From Hygrocybe punicea (Eukaryota > Basidiomycota > Agaricomycetes > Agaricales > Hygrophoraceae), in NCBI GenBank assembly GCA_963556145.1, contig OY744464.1, positions 6,795,508 to 6,859,507 on the forward strand: a stretch of DNA of 64,000 nucleotides, in the 5' to 3' direction. Positions 20,313 to 32,391 of the stretch are shown one piece after another; position 1 is the stretch's first letter, and each line of letters opens with the position of its first letter. A model generated the notes under the pieces. It saw only the letters and a program-made list of their open reading frames with translations. It ran no database searches and was not told the origin of the DNA. Both the position numbers and the translations under genes were made by a program.

Positions 20313-21097
20313 TGTAGAGGGTCCTCGACCCTCTGAGGCCGTAACATCGATATCTCGCGAATCCGCTCGAACCTGACGTCTCTAGCAATCTACGCTCGAA
20401 CCCGACGCAACCCGATGCAACCCGATGCATACCGACTAGCACGGCCGCTCACGTACCTGGTCGGTCCATCTCCCAAACTCACGGAACTTCAAATATCAAA
20501 GATAGATCTCATCGGACTGGGATCCCGACTTCGGACTTGCCTTATTCGCGCCTAGCGTCTCCCTTATGGAGATACAGTAAAGTATATTACATCTTTTATG
20601 GTTTTTATATCTTCCACCCATTTTCCCTGTCATGGTCACCTCACAACCCTCTTCCTACTTGTCCATTTTTATTCTCCTTTGTTTTCTCTCATCAGCCGAG
20701 GACTCTCGTCTGAAGCTAGGTACAGAAATTTGTAGTATAAAAACGGTGCCCAAGCGCCGTCTCAAAATAAGAAACCATTTCCCCCGTTTCCTCTCTCTGA
20801 GAATTAGTCTCTCAGTAAAATCCATTGCACACATTACTCGTCGGATTCCTCGACGCTCTCCCCATCATTCTACCGCCTTTATCTCTACGTCCCTCGTCAC
20901 CCGACACCCGACCCGCCATACCCGACATCGTCGGCTTTGACCGGTCTCGATAGATTTCAGTAGTTTACTTGGCGGCTTCTTATCATCTATATCCTATCAT
21001 CTTACTGAAGCTTGTTAGACTATTCCTAGTCACTTCTATGCTAACCCCCACAGGCTTAGGATTACTATTCCGCAGCCACCCCGACCTCGCCTTTACA
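20313..21097 (+). repeat. Gypsy2 5' LTR
   Basis: 785 bp. TATATTACATC and TTTTTATATC elements near 20583-20610 could be the core promoter. A 102-codon frame starting with ATG at 20632 has a signal-like start, but it lies wholly in the LTR and is not conserved in length in the 3' copy, so I do not call it a gene. Confidence 0.92.
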
Positions 21098-21643
21098 TCT
21101 GGAGCCCACCGCAAGGAATAGTCTAGCACCACCATAGCTTCCTCTTCCTGTATCCCTCCTTCTGACCGTCATCTTCAAGATCTTCCTCGAAGAACTCTAC
21201 AACAAGAACTCTCTTTAGCCGCCTTCGACCCGACAATTAACGACGACTTCTTCCAGCTAGTACCCGACCATCTCGCTCGACATAACAATCTTCTGCTCGT
21301 CTCAGGGTCAAACACCCCCCTATATCTTTCATCCGACAGTCTCGAATCGGTCGATATACTGATAATTACCATAACACCCGACTCATCCGATCTCAGTTCG
21401 ACACCTGCATCGCCTACGTCCCCGACTTCGACCTCATTAGAACCCCCATCCACGTCTTCGTTCTTGACATCGAAAACTCTGTCATCGTCATTGTCTCCGT
21501 CTTCACTCTCGACATCGAAAACTCCATCATCGTCATCGTCCCCATCTTTGTCTTTGTCCATGCCATCATCGTCCACGTTACCCGACCCGCTCATCGTACA
21601 CCCAACAACCGCTTCATCGACATCTCAGCGCCTTCCACCCACA
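21098..21643 (+). other. Gypsy2 leader and possible N-terminal extension of Gag
   Basis: It begins with the primer-binding site TGGAGCCCACCGCAAGG (21100-21116). Downstream, the frame of gag is open from before 21464 and Ser/Thr-rich; the first good ATG is at 21644. Confidence 0.6.
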
Positions 21644-24109
21644 ATGACTTCGACCGCCGGATCCTCGACTGCTACCGTTCCCCATGTAACTCCTCGACAG
21701 ATGCCCACTCACGGTCACTCCACGGCCCCGACCTTCGACGGGAACCCGCTCAATTTAAACCGCTTCTTTGAAGAAGTCGAGATACTTGCTGCTGATGCCG
21801 CTCTCGACAATGCAGGACGCATTAAGCATAGTCTGCGCTACGCGTCGCTTAGCGACTACGAGCTTTGGGCGAGTTTACCTAGCGTGACCGGTGTCGATTA
21901 TACCGCATTCAAAAGGAGCGTACTCGTGCTATACCCGGGCACGGAAGACGATCACCGGTACACTATGGCGGATCTCGACCATCTTACGCACACCCAAACT
22001 GCTTACGGTATCCGTACCCGCGCCGAACTTGGCGAATATTACCGCGAGTTCATTCGGATCTCGGGATTCCTCTTAGACAAGGGTTGAATCTCTCCTCGAG
22101 AACGCAACATCGCGTACGAGAACGGCTTCCATCTCGAGCTTAAAAAGGACATCAAAACCCGTCTGCAGTACCAAAAGCTGAACCATTTCCATAGCAACCC
22201 TTACGACTTCCAGGACTTCCACAAGTGTGCCCACTTCCTGCTGGCCGGAACCGCGGCCGAACCGTCCACCGTCTCTCGTCTATCGTCAACGTCGCCTGCC
22301 GCCATCTGGTACTCGACTCCAATAGAACCTGCCACCTGCTACCCGCCACCCGCTCGCTATGACCTGGTCATTCCTAAAGCGGAACCGGTCGAACCTAACG
22401 TATCCGACCTATTTCGTCTCATTTCGCAACAACTCGCTGTCCTCACGCAAGCCCTCACCGAACGTAACAACCCCCCAAAGCCGTGTGCAAATAGGGCTGA
22501 GCCGACCACCGCGGGACAGGGTTTCACCAATTTCAACTGCCTCTTTTGCGACAACCCGTTCCATCGTATACGCGATTGTCCTATTTACGAGCAGTACACT
22601 CGAGACGGGATATGCCGCAAGAACGAGCACGGCCGCATCGTATTGCCTAATGGAATGTATCTTCCAAAGGCTATCGTCGGCAAAAATATGAAGGATCGCT
22701 TCGACGCATGGCACGCACAGAACCCCGGCAACCGCGCTCCCCCTGCCCGCAACCCCACAGAACCATTCCAACGTGACCCACCGCCTCATGTCAAAACTAA
22801 CTTCGTCTCCACCGTCGAAGTACCCACTTACGAACCTGAGGTCACCACCGAGTACACCAACATCTTTCAGTCCACGACGTCTGACATTGACAACGACAAC
22901 GAACAAATCAAGGTTCTGGAAGCTGAAGTGCAGCGGCTTTGTAAACGGGTTAGATTTGACGGCGTGGAGATCCCCTCTAAAGTGAAAGGAAAGTCCAGAG
23001 AGTCGTACCCTAACCCGCCCGCCACTTCCACGTCCGTCCCCGCCGCGAAACCTGCCGAGAAAACGGCCAGACCTATCAACGAGCAGCCGATCACCATAGT
23101 TCCCCCTTCGAACACGCGGCCGACCGAGCCGACCGCCTTCGTGCCGCGCACTCCCCAAAACCTTCCCGTGTCGCACCCCCAGTACCGCTACCAGGCCCCC
23201 ATCAAAGATCCCGGTATCGCCAAATCCGTCATCGACCATGCGCTCGATTCTCAAGTCTGCATTTCGCAACGAGAACTTTTAGCCATGTTGTCCGACGCCC
23301 GCCGTCACATGAAGGACCTCACTACGTCGAAAAAGGTCACTGCCGAGAGTAACAACGTCGAGGTCTTCCACTTTCACGCACCCAAAATCCCTACCCGCGC
23401 CTGCCAACATTGTCAGGAAAACGTCCCGCTCGTCGTCAGCTGGGACTCAGTCCCTCTTTGTGCGGTCTACCCGCTCATCAATGGCAAGTTCGTATTCGAG
23501 TGCGTCCTCGACAACGGTTCCATGATCATTGGCATGCGACGCGATATTTGGGAGAAACTCGGTTACGGCCTCCAAAACATGAAGATGCGGATGCAGTCGG
23601 CAAACAAGAGCGACAATGATACCCTCGGCCGGATCGCCAATCTCAAATTCACTTTCAGCGACGTCGATCTTTTCCTCCAAGTCCAAGTCGTCGACTTAGT
23701 GTTGCCGTAGTTCGGTTCCGAACCTAGCCGAACCCGGTTCAAACCCCGAACCAAACCTGGGGTTCAGTCTAAGTTCAGCCAAATGCTGAACCGGACCGCG
23801 GGTTCGGTTCAGGGTTTCGAGGCTGGCCGGATTTCCTGAACGGCTCCAAACCGCATCCAAACCGCGAACGCGGATATTTTTAAGGAATTTATTTCATTTG
23901 TTTTTCATATTTCTTTACTTACCATTTCGTGTTAAACGGTATCATGTGACCGGCCGTGACGAGGTAGCTTTCACGCGACACAGCAACATCAACGCGGATT
24001 GAACACAACACAATTTGTGTTGTGTTCCTCAAGGTAAGTTTCCTTTTTTTCTTAACTTTACTAATGTTATTTGCGACAGGAAAATCGACAACCACGGCAA
24101 CGACAACCA

Positions 24110-24235
24110 CGACGCCCAGCAGCAGCAGCAGCAATGTCGGCAGCAGCAGCAACAGCGGCAGCGGCAATGGCAACAGCAGCCACAGCAGGAGCGCAGCAGC
24201 AACAGCAGCAACGGAAACGGCAACGGCAACGGCAA

Positions 24236-24267
<32 letters not shown>

Positions 24268-24890
24268 ACGGCCACGACAGCAGCAGCAGCGCCGGCAGCG
24301 GCAGCAGCAGCAGCGCCGGCAGCGGCAGCAGCAGCAGCAGCAGCAGGAGCACAGGAGCAACAGCAGCAACAGCAGCAGCAGCAACGGCGGCAACAGCAGC
24401 AGCAGCAGCAGCAGCAACGGCGGCAACAGCAGCAGCAGCAGCAGCAGCAGCGCCAGCAGCGCCAGCAGCGGCAGCAGCGGCAGCGGCAGCAGCAGCAGCA
24501 GCAGCAGGAGCACAGGAGCAACAGCAGCAACAGCAGCAGCAGCAACGGCGGCAACAGCAGCAGCAGCAGCAGCAACGCTGGCAGCAGCAACACCGGCAGC
24601 AGCAGCAGCAGCAATGCTGGCAGCAGCAACACTGGCAGCAGCAGCAGCTGCTGCTGGTGCATCAAGCCCCAACATCACCATCAGCGGCGGCAACAACAAC
24701 GGCAACCACCACCACGACGGCCAGCAGCAGCAGCAGCAGCAATGCCGGCAGCAGCAGCAACAGCGGCAGCGGCAACGGCAACAGCAGCAGCAGGAGCGCA
24801 GCAGCGACGGCGACGGCAGCAGCAGCAGCAGCACCAGCAGTGGGAGCGGCAGCAGCAGCAGCAACAGCACCAGACGGCTCCCCCGTAGCC
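24110..24890. repeat. Long CAG/CAA/GGC trinucleotide tract
   Basis: Nearly pure CAG-type triplets with GGC and AAC interruptions. Plus-strand frames read poly-Gln, poly-Ser/Asn and poly-Ala; the minus strand reads Leu- and Cys-rich. Open in most frames only because CAG repeats lack stops. Confidence 0.92.
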
Positions 24891-24896
24891 CAACTT

Positions 24897-24948
24897 CCTC
24901 GCGAAGCGTAGCGCCGTATCAATTGATACGTGCCTGCCATTCGCGAGG
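24897..24948. repeat. 52-bp nested palindrome of hAT B
   Basis: The cleanest copy: outer TCCTCGCGAA/TTCGCGAGGA perfect (from 24896 and to 24949), inner GTATCAATTGATAC perfect over 14 bp. Confidence 0.88.
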
Positions 24949-25359
24949 AGAACGGAGCTCAGGGGTGAGCCAACCTCGGTCTGGGGTTCAGACCGCGTCT
25001 GAACCCAGACCGCGTCTGAACCCAGACCGAACGCTAAGAGACGGTTCAAAGCCGTTCGGGTCCAGGTTTGGCCATGCGCCAAACCGGACCCGAAGTTCAG
25101 TTCGCGGTTCCGCCAAAAAGGGTCGGAACCGGACCGAACTGAACTTCGGCAACACTACGTCGACTACACCCCCTACGAGATCCTCATCGGCTGCCCGTTG
25201 TTCACACTTTCCGAGGCTCTTACAAAGGATTATAAAAATGGAGAGCAACAAGTCATGATCACGGATCCAAACACCGGCGCCGTCGTCACCTTGCCCACCA
25301 TCGAGCACAACCAAAAGAACCGACGAGAGCGGTCCGACACCGGAAAGCTGGATTTTTAG

Positions 25360-26994
25360 AAGTCGAGGACCCGGAGATACCTCTTGGGAAGGACGCACCG
25401 GGAGATGAGAAGCCGCCACTCGAAAGTGACCACACCTATACCACAAACTATGCTTCCCTTTTGCCGTTTCCCCTAGAAGAGGACTTATGTTTTTCTATCA
25501 ATTTAGATTTCTCTTCGTCTCAGCCTCAGAGTGCCGCCCAGTACATTTCATTGTTGACCGATGTACAAAATCAGCTACGTACTACCGATACCCTTCCTTC
25601 ATCTTGTTCCATCTCCTCTCCCGCGTCACCTATTTCTTCTTCGAATATTTGTAACAAAGCCTCTACTGAACACGCTACTTATATCTCGTATACCACCCCC
25701 CCTACCAGGGACCTAAAAGGAGTCGTTACCAAGAAAAAGTATAAGAAGGTAGCCGATCGTATCCGCCCAATTTCAACCACTCTCCCTGACGAATACCGAA
25801 TCATACGCGAGATCACCGGCGACCCGCTAGCTGATTTACCCACGCTCCCGACTCACCCGCCCGACTTTACACCCGGCACCCGCTACACCCAGGAACGACA
25901 CGACGCGATGCCGATGAACCCGGATGGATTCCTTTGGCCTGAGGAAGAGAAACTCGGCCACCATATCATCAAGACGCAAGAAGCCGCCTTCGCCTGGAAC
26001 GAATCCGAGAAAGGCCAGTTCAATACGGACTACTTCCCGCCGATCCACATTCCCACCGTACCGCACAACCCGTGGGTCCATCGTAATATCCCAATCCCAC
26101 CCGGCATCCTTAATGAAGTCACCGGCATCATCAAAGACAAAATCAATGCCGGTACCTATGAACCCTCGAATTCGTCATACCGCTCCTGCTGGTTCTGCGT
26201 TCTGAAAAAGGATGGGAAGTCCCTTCAAATCGTCCACGATCTACAGCTGCTTAACACCATCACTATCCGCGATCCCGCCGTACCGCCCATGACCGAGCAC
26301 TTGGCCGAGGCTTTTGGCGGCCACTCTTGCTACGCTTCCTTCGACCTCTTCGTCTCTTTTGACCAACGCCTCGTCCACCCCTCGTCTCAGGACTATATGA
26401 CCTTTCAGTCTCCACTCGGAACGCTTCGACTTACGTGGATTGCTATGGGATACACAAATTCCCCGCAGATCCTACACGGTGACTCCACATACATCCTCCG
26501 TGACGAAATCCCTCATCTTGCCGTTCCGTATATGGACGATATTCCCGTCAAAGGGCCTCCAACCCGCTACGAGCAACCCGACGGTACCTACGAGACCATA
26601 CCTGAGAACCCGGCAATCCGACGTTTCATTTGGGAGCACTTCCAAGGTGTCAACCGCGTCATCCAGCGTTTCCGCTATGTCGGCGGTACCTTCAACGGCA
26701 AGAAACTCGAGTTGTGTCGACCCTCAGTCATCGTTGTTGGCCACCGATGCACATACGAAGGAAGAGTAGCCAACGACTCCAAAGTACAGAAGATTTGCGA
26801 TTGGCCACTGCCGACCAACCTCACCGAAGTTCGCACCTTTCTCGGTATCTGCGGCGTCTTGCGTATTTTTATCAAGGACTTCTCACTCCACTCCTGACCC
26901 CTCGTCTGTCTTACCCGCAAAGGTATACCCTTCAAATTTGGTGAAGAAGAAGAGACCGCCGTCGACTACCTCAAAAACGCCGTCATTACATCGC
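25360..26994 (+). pseudogene. Gypsy2 reverse transcriptase
   Basis: Open from LEVEDPEIPLG to TGA at 26895-26897. RT features: LKKDGKSLQIVHDLQLLN, CYASFDLFVSFDQR, the fingers-palm region through MTFQSPLGTLRLTWIAMGYTN, and the catalytic YMDD within AVPYMDDIPVKG. RVANDSKVQKICDW and RTFLGICGVLRIFIKDF are the usual RT-RNase H connection. The TGA falls where the family has Arg-Pro-Leu, consistent with CGA to TGA. The frame then runs to 26994, where the solo LTR is inserted in the start of RNase H. Confidence 0.88.
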
Positions 26995-28616
26995 TGTTAC
27001 GGATCACTTCTGCAGTGGGCTCCGGCAACAATCAACTTAACAGGGGGGCGGTTTCCAGAGGGGAGAACAGCAGTTTCATTGTTAGATAACACTGCTACAA
27101 GGGGGGGGGTTCGTGGTCTAAAGTCATTGCGAGCCGTGGGGGTTACCCAAGATAAGGGGGTCTGCCCCAAGAACCAGACTAAACGTAAAGAAAGGAAAAG
27201 AAGAAAAAGTCCGAACCAACAACAAGAACAGTATATATAGTGACTGGTCTTGAGGGGAGGTAAATAGAAATACAACCATGAAGCCACAACATGTCCAACT
27301 CTACCATGTGTTCACCATGAGGCATACATGAGGCGTCCTCATGTCGATGTTCTCGCGATCCAACTGGAGGCCCGGGTGTCATTGAGGAATAGAGGGGGTC
27401 CGGATGACTCGGATGATTTGTCATCAGATCATGTGATGTGCAGAATTGCCTATTCGGGGTCTACACTTGCTGTAACAGGCAAGTGCGCAGTCTGGCAAGT
27501 GCGTTGCACGGTCGGGTCGAAGATGGGTATCGTCCAGTGTGGGGTTGGTGATGAGAGTGTCTTGAGGTGGTGTGGATGTAACGGCAAGGTTGGTATGGAA
27601 GAAAATGAAGGAATGTATAAAGGAAAAAACCAACTAGGACAGTGGGCTAGTCGAGGTCAGACATGTGAACAGCACAAGCTGTACCAGATGATGATGTCTG
27701 TGTTGATGACGTATCGAGGAGCGATGTCTTGTCCTGTTTGTGGAACAAGAAGGTCCACTTGATGTCGGTATTTGTCCAAGAAAGGGTATCATTGTAAACG
27801 AGTGTGGGAGATATCAAGGTTATAGATGGAAAAGGTTAAATGAATGTGGGTCCAGGTTTCGAGTCATGGCACGAGTGACAAGCTGTGGGAACAAGTCGTC
27901 GGGTACTGCATTGAAGCAGTGTCGTGCGAACAATATGCGATAGGGGTTGGTTCACTGTTTGGGAAGTCGTATGGTCTGTGGTCGAAGTCCAAAAGAATGT
28001 GCTTCGGCAATGGTCGGATTAGAGAGAACAGTGAAATGTCCCGTGATCGAGGATTGTCCAGGGCATGTGTGCAGGTGAGGAATGTTGTCGGATCGTCAGG
28101 GAGGATAATGGTAGGCACAGAATACGAAAGTGGAAACCATATATCCGGGAATGGCAATTGTCAATTACGTGTCGAGATATTGTTGAGGTGGAAGTCAGAA
28201 GTATCAATGGCGGAAGGGTTTTGATGCCAATGCCAAAGATAGATCATAACAAAGTAGAAACTGATCAGGAAGGTGATGGCAATGCTGCCAATAACAATTA
28301 CGGTAATGAGCTGTGTCGGGAGTACAGCCATTGTGAATCGGTTTGTCGTGGAATGAAGTCAACAATATGTCAGGGCGAGGGAAAAGACAATAGCGATGAT
28401 GTCCGTCAGCAAGGAGACTATTCAGGTACAGCAAGGTAATGTGGGGATGTGTCCATGGTCGGTCTGGATTGTTCTAGAAGAAGAAAGGAAGAAAAGAGAA
28501 CAAGGACAAGAATAAACAACAATGTCCAAAAGAAGACAAAAGGTAAAGGGGAACGAAAAAGGAAGGTATGGTAAAGTGGAATCGGAATCGGAGTTGCGGA
28601 GTTGAAAAATGTAACA
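26995..28616. mobile_element. Solo LTR, 1622 bp
   Basis: Ends TGTTACGGATCAC and TGAAAAATGTAACA (TG...CA with a 6-bp terminal inverted repeat TGTTAC/GTAACA), flanked by perfect 5-bp duplications ATCGC (26990-26994 and 28617-28621). The interior encodes nothing recognisable. Removing it and one ATCGC joins RT and RNase H of Gypsy2 in frame. A long LTR of another Gypsy family is the simplest reading; there is no second copy in the window. Confidence 0.8.
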
Positions 28617-28621
28617 ATCGC

Positions 28622-30633
28622 CAGCGCTGCGCGCTATCGACTACTTGCGTGAATGGGAAGTGATTCTCGCCGTCGATTCATCCGTTCTTGGAGTCGGCTT
28701 CGTTCTTATGCAAATCCGCGCCGACGGAAAGCGCTATCCGAATCGTTTTGGTTCAATATCGTGGAACAAACGCGAAGCCTGATACTCTCAGTCCAAGCTT
28801 GAGCTTTACGGTCTCTTCAGGGCCCTCCGCGCCTACCGGATTTTCATTATCGGCGTCCGCAACCTCACTGTTGAAGTCGACGCGAAGTACATAAAAGGGA
28901 TGCTCAACAACCCCGACATTCAGCCCAATGCAACGATCAACCGATGGATAGCCGGCGTGCTCTTATTTGACTTTAGACTCGTTCACATACCTGCTTCTGC
29001 ACACGGTGCACCCGATGGACTCTCCCGACGCCCCCGCGCTGCAGAAGACCCCGAGAAGATCAACAACTCTGACGATTGGCTCGACCACTCCTACGGTTTC
29101 TTTATGGAAGTCGTCAACTACCGACCCGTCCCAATACCGTCTAAGCTGATTGCCATATGCGGCCGATGCCGTGCCACAGCCGACCGACTCCACAAGTTAC
29201 CCGCTGTCCTCATCTACACAAATCAGGAAGCCGTCTCTGACATACCACGATCCGATAAAGCCCACGCGGCCGACGCTCGTCTTGCTCTCGTCGAGACTTG
29301 GTTACGAGATCTAACCCGACCCGTGAACCTCACAGATGAAGAATACCGTCTGTTCTTACGATACGCCCTTGAATTCTTCATCACCGATAACAAGCTTTGG
29401 TGTAAAGACCGTCACGGAAAACACACTCGTCATACCGCCCGACCACCGGCTTCAATTACTCAAAGACGCTCACGACTCTCTCGGCCACAAAGGTATATTC
29501 TCTGTCCGCGCCTGGCTACTCGATTGTTTCTGGTGGCCGCACCTCAACCACGACGTTAAGTGGTATGTCCAGTCTTGCCATCAGTGCCAAGACGGCAAAT
29601 GCGTTATCATCACATTCCGCCCACCGTCGCTACACCGGCCTCGCTATTTCATAAAGCATATGTCGACACAATGTTTATGCCACAATCCGGCGGCTATCGA
29701 TACATCATCCAAGCCCATTGCTCCCTGTCCGCCTACCCTGAGTTCCACATGTTACGCTGCAAGACCGGCTCCACCATCGGCACGTTCTTGTTCGAAGACA
29801 TCTTATGCCGTTGGGGCACTCTCGAAGAAATCGTCACCAACAACGGCAAGCCGTTCGTAGAGGCACTCGACTATCTCGCCTCCCGCTACGGTATCCGGCA
29901 CATCTGCATTTTGCCCTATAACTCACAAGCGAACGGACCCGTTGAGCGTCGCCACCTAGATGTCCGGGAGGCCATTATGAAAAGTTGTGACGGAGATGAA
30001 AAGAAATGGCACACCATTACCCATTCCGTATTTTGGGCCGAACGGGTCACTACACACAAAAGCCTCGGATACTCGTCCTACTACATCGCACACGGAGTTG
30101 AGCCGCTTTTTCCGTTCGACTTTGCCGAAGCTACGTATATGGTTCCGACGCAAGATACGATGTCTACGACCGATCTCATAGTCATCCGCGCCCGACAACT
30201 TCGTAAACGAGAAGCCGACCTCGATCCGGTCAAAGAAAAGCTTACCAAATCTCAGCTCGCGTCCGCCCGGCAATTCGAGCAGAAATACGCCAACACGATC
30301 AAAGTTTTCGACTTCGAACCCGGTAACCTCGTTCTCGTCTGAAATTCACGTATCGAAATGTCTCTCGATCGTAAAGCAAAACCGCGGTACTTTGGACCCA
30401 TGGTTGTTGTTAGGAAAACAGAAGGCGGATCCTACATACTAGCCAAACTCGACGGTGCGGTTTCTAGATCTCGATTTGCCGCTTTTCAAGTTGTACCCTA
30501 CCACGCCTGCTCAAAAATATCGATACCGTTGGACGATTTCTTACAATACCCCAATGCTGACGATACCGATTCAAACGATCCTGATGATCCGACGCACCTG
30601 CCCTCCATAGACTCCTCACCCGATGACGATTAA
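28622..30633 (+). pseudogene. Gypsy2 RNase H and integrase
   Basis: RNase H: EVILAVDSSVLGVGFVLMQ, then a TGA at 28780-28782 (family residue Arg in REARYSQ), SKLELYGLFRAL and GAPDGLSRRP. The integrase zinc domain lies in the +1 frame at about 29400-29590 (HDSLGHKGIFSVRAW...CHQCQ), so one frameshift occurs near 29400 and a second near 29590. The core then reads YVDTMFMPQSGGYRY, NNGKPF and NGPVERRH for the D,D,E triad. LVLV-TGA-NSRIE at 30340-30342 replaces the Arg usual in this motif. A GPM-type tail follows to the stop at 30631. Confidence 0.88.
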
Positions 30634-30838
30634 GCATTTCATTTATATTCTGTCCACGTTATACCCCCATTTTATTTAGTTCCTCTTAGTTTTCTAATGA
30701 TATGACGAATGATGCGAATAGTCCTATGTCTTCAGGAGCTGATCGGCTTTCCTTAGCTGGGTGAACAAGCTGACACATCTTTTATGTACACGATATATTT
30801 TTTTTATATATACAACGGGCTCGTTATTTTTTTCTATA
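30634..30838. other. Spacer between integrase and the antisense gene
   Basis: AT-rich with TTTTTTTATATATA; may hold 3' ends of both convergent transcripts. No gene. Confidence 0.4.
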
Positions 30839-32391
30839 TTACAGGCGGCCGGTCTCGTAATCCCGCTTCAACATCGCCAACCTTGAGGTCGACTGTTCGA
30901 GATCGACGCGGAGCCGCTGGAACTCTTGACTGAAGTGGACGAGGTGATGGTTGACGTTGGTGCCCAGGGCTCCCAGCTCCTCCGTAAGGACCGCTAGCCG
31001 CGCCGACACTTGCTCGTAATTCTCCATCGTCAAGACGAACGGGTTTGCTGCCGAGGCCGCCCTAAGCCTTTTCGTCGGCTGCTCTTCCTCTGACTCCTCC
31101 TCGTCTTCGTCATCGTCCTCGACTGATTCCACATCCTCGACCCGCAGTTTGCTCGTTGAGGCCTGGGCAGGCCTACTGCGGATCGGCTTTGTCGAGAATG
31201 ACAACGGCTTCCTCGTGCCAACCGCGACGTCTTTGCCCTTTCCGGTATCCACCTTGCGCCGACCCCCGCCCGTCCGGTGTGTAGCGTTAGTACATCTTTT
31301 CTTCAGCCTCCGGCATCGCTTGCACACGTAGCCCGTGACGCCTCGACACGCCTCTTGAGCCTTGACGCAGTTGGTGCAGGCTTGTAGGGGAAACGGCCCG
31401 GTGAACTGTTACCAGGATCAGTGACTAAAGAACAAATGAACTGACACAGGAACTCACCGTCGTACCAGCCAGGTCTCCGGTCTCTACGCCCGGCGTATCT
31501 ACGTCTCCTACATCGGCCGGTGTCTCTGGTGCAGGGTCGACGGGGCCTTCCTCTGGCTCAACTGCGACTTCGCCTTCCGGAATCAACTCAGTCCTTGGTT
31601 CACCCGCGACCGATGCGTTTGCTTCAGCTCGCCGTTCCTTGCTGAGCTGCCGCCGATACGCGGCTCCATCCCTTTCAACCTGGTCCGCTTCTTGAGTCCA
31701 GTGCTGCCCGTGCTGTTCTATTCTAAGCCGCTCCCGCCTTTCCTCTGCTGCCTTTCACCTTTTCTCCGCCTCCGCTCGTGCATTTGCCTCTGCCAACCGT
31801 CTGGCCTCCTCTTCCCGCTAGACACGGAGAGTGTCCTCGAGCGGATCGCAGGGCTCGGAAGCTAAGGCTAAATCTAGAACTCTACTGACTACTAAACAGG
31901 GCTAACTACTGACTCGAACCGTGGGAGGGTCACGTGATCACTGGACTAGTGGCTACAATCCACTAGTCCACCGCGTAGCCGCTTCTTCATCCGCCCGCCA
32001 TCTAGCTTCTTCCTTTTCCTGCCTCTCTCGGTCTGCTGCTTCTTTCAGCCACTCTTCGACATCGTTAGCGTACGATTGGCGGTCGGCCCATAGCGGTGGC
32101 ATTACTGGCCTCGTACCACCAGCTCGGAGTTCCGCGACGATTCCATTATAAGCACGCTAGTGGGACGACATGAGCTATCTTAAGACACGCATAATCAATC
32201 GGGAAACTCACCAGCGCTTTCTTGCGGCCGCTTAACCATTGCTGGGCCATCCCCTCATTGCCGTCTACCATCGTAACGAGATCGTCGCTGTGAAACATGG
32301 TGACCACGTTAACGGCCTCTTCGTAGTCTGCCCGGACATCGGGTTCGATGCTTTTGACGAAGGCAAGGAAATTGTCGTAGACTTGGGACAT
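30839..32391 (-). pseudogene. Antisense accessory gene of Gypsy2 with Zn2Cys6-like cluster
   Basis: Three exons on the minus strand: 32391-32212, 32156-31458 and 31405-30839. Introns are GTGAGT...CACTAG (55 nt) and GTGAGT...GTAACAG. A 152-bp insert (31819-31970) splits exon 2; leaving it and one GCGG out, all phases agree (429 residues). The N-terminal part (MSQVYDNFLAFVKSI) is followed by a Glu/Arg-rich helix. Exon 3 opens with a cysteine array CX2CX6CX7CX2CX6C, the spacing of a fungal binuclear zinc cluster, with basic residues RRLKKR between the last two Cys. An acidic stretch and a likely coiled coil (HHLVHFSQEFQRLRVDLEQ) follow. One in-frame TGA (31755-31757) breaks it. Probable nucleic-acid-binding protein; role unknown. 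Confidence 0.72.
31819..31970 (-). mobile_element. 152-bp insert, solo-LTR-like
   Basis: On the minus strand it runs from TGGACTAGTGGATTGTAG to CCGTGTCTA, flanked by GCGG (31971-31974 and 31815-31818). It has a perfect 10-bp hairpin GGACTAGTGG/CCACTAGTCC, and ATCACGTGAC and CCCACGGTT motifs as in the Gypsy1 LTR. Removal restores the accessory gene's frame. A tRNA-derived SINE is an alternative, since TGGACTAGTGG and GGTTCGAGTC resemble A and B boxes. Confidence 0.6.

Larger units (their letters stand above)
23697..25157. mobile_element. Non-autonomous hAT element B (1461 bp) with CAG/CAA tract
   Basis: TAGTGTTGCCGTAGTTCGG at the left and its inverse GAACTTCGGCAACACTA at the right; perfect duplication CGTCGACT (23689-23696 and 25158-25165). 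Own features: a 13-bp perfect palindrome around 24001-24027, intron-like 24034-24079 (GTAAGT...GCGACAG), about 780 bp of CAG/CAA/GCA repeats, and the nested palindrome 24897-24948. It lies in the protease domain of Gypsy2. Confidence 0.95.
21644..25359 (+). pseudogene. Gypsy2 gag-protease, broken by a TGA and by hAT B
   Basis: The gag domain (PTFDGNPLNLNRFFEEVEIL) runs to a TGA at 22085-22087, where this family usually has Arg in KGRIS. Past it the same frame is open to 23696. It includes a standard knuckle CLFCDNPFHRIRDC (CX2CX4HX4C, about 22540-22580). The protease follows: VLDNGSMIIGM, with DNGS for the catalytic motif. hAT B then interrupts at 23697. After 25165 the protease resumes with TPYEILIGCPLF and ends at 25357-25359. 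Pol starts one register back. Confidence 0.85.

Noticed and set aside
20632..20940. 102-codon frame with signal-like start in the Gypsy2 LTR
   Set aside because: It lies wholly in an LTR, and the 3' copy differs in length from small CpG changes; no homology.
24015..25258. Long Gln/Ala/Ser/Leu-rich frames on both strands
   Set aside because: They are open in most frames because CAG-type repeats contain no stops; no non-repetitive domain is attached.
28216..28439. Small frames in the 1.6-kb solo LTR
   Set aside because: Short, unsupported, and inside an LTR.
31819..31970. tRNA-derived SINE (A-box-like TGGACTAGTGG and B-box-like GGTTCGAGTC)
   Set aside because: TG start, short duplication and motif order shared with the Gypsy1 LTR fit a solo LTR better. 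There is no A tail.
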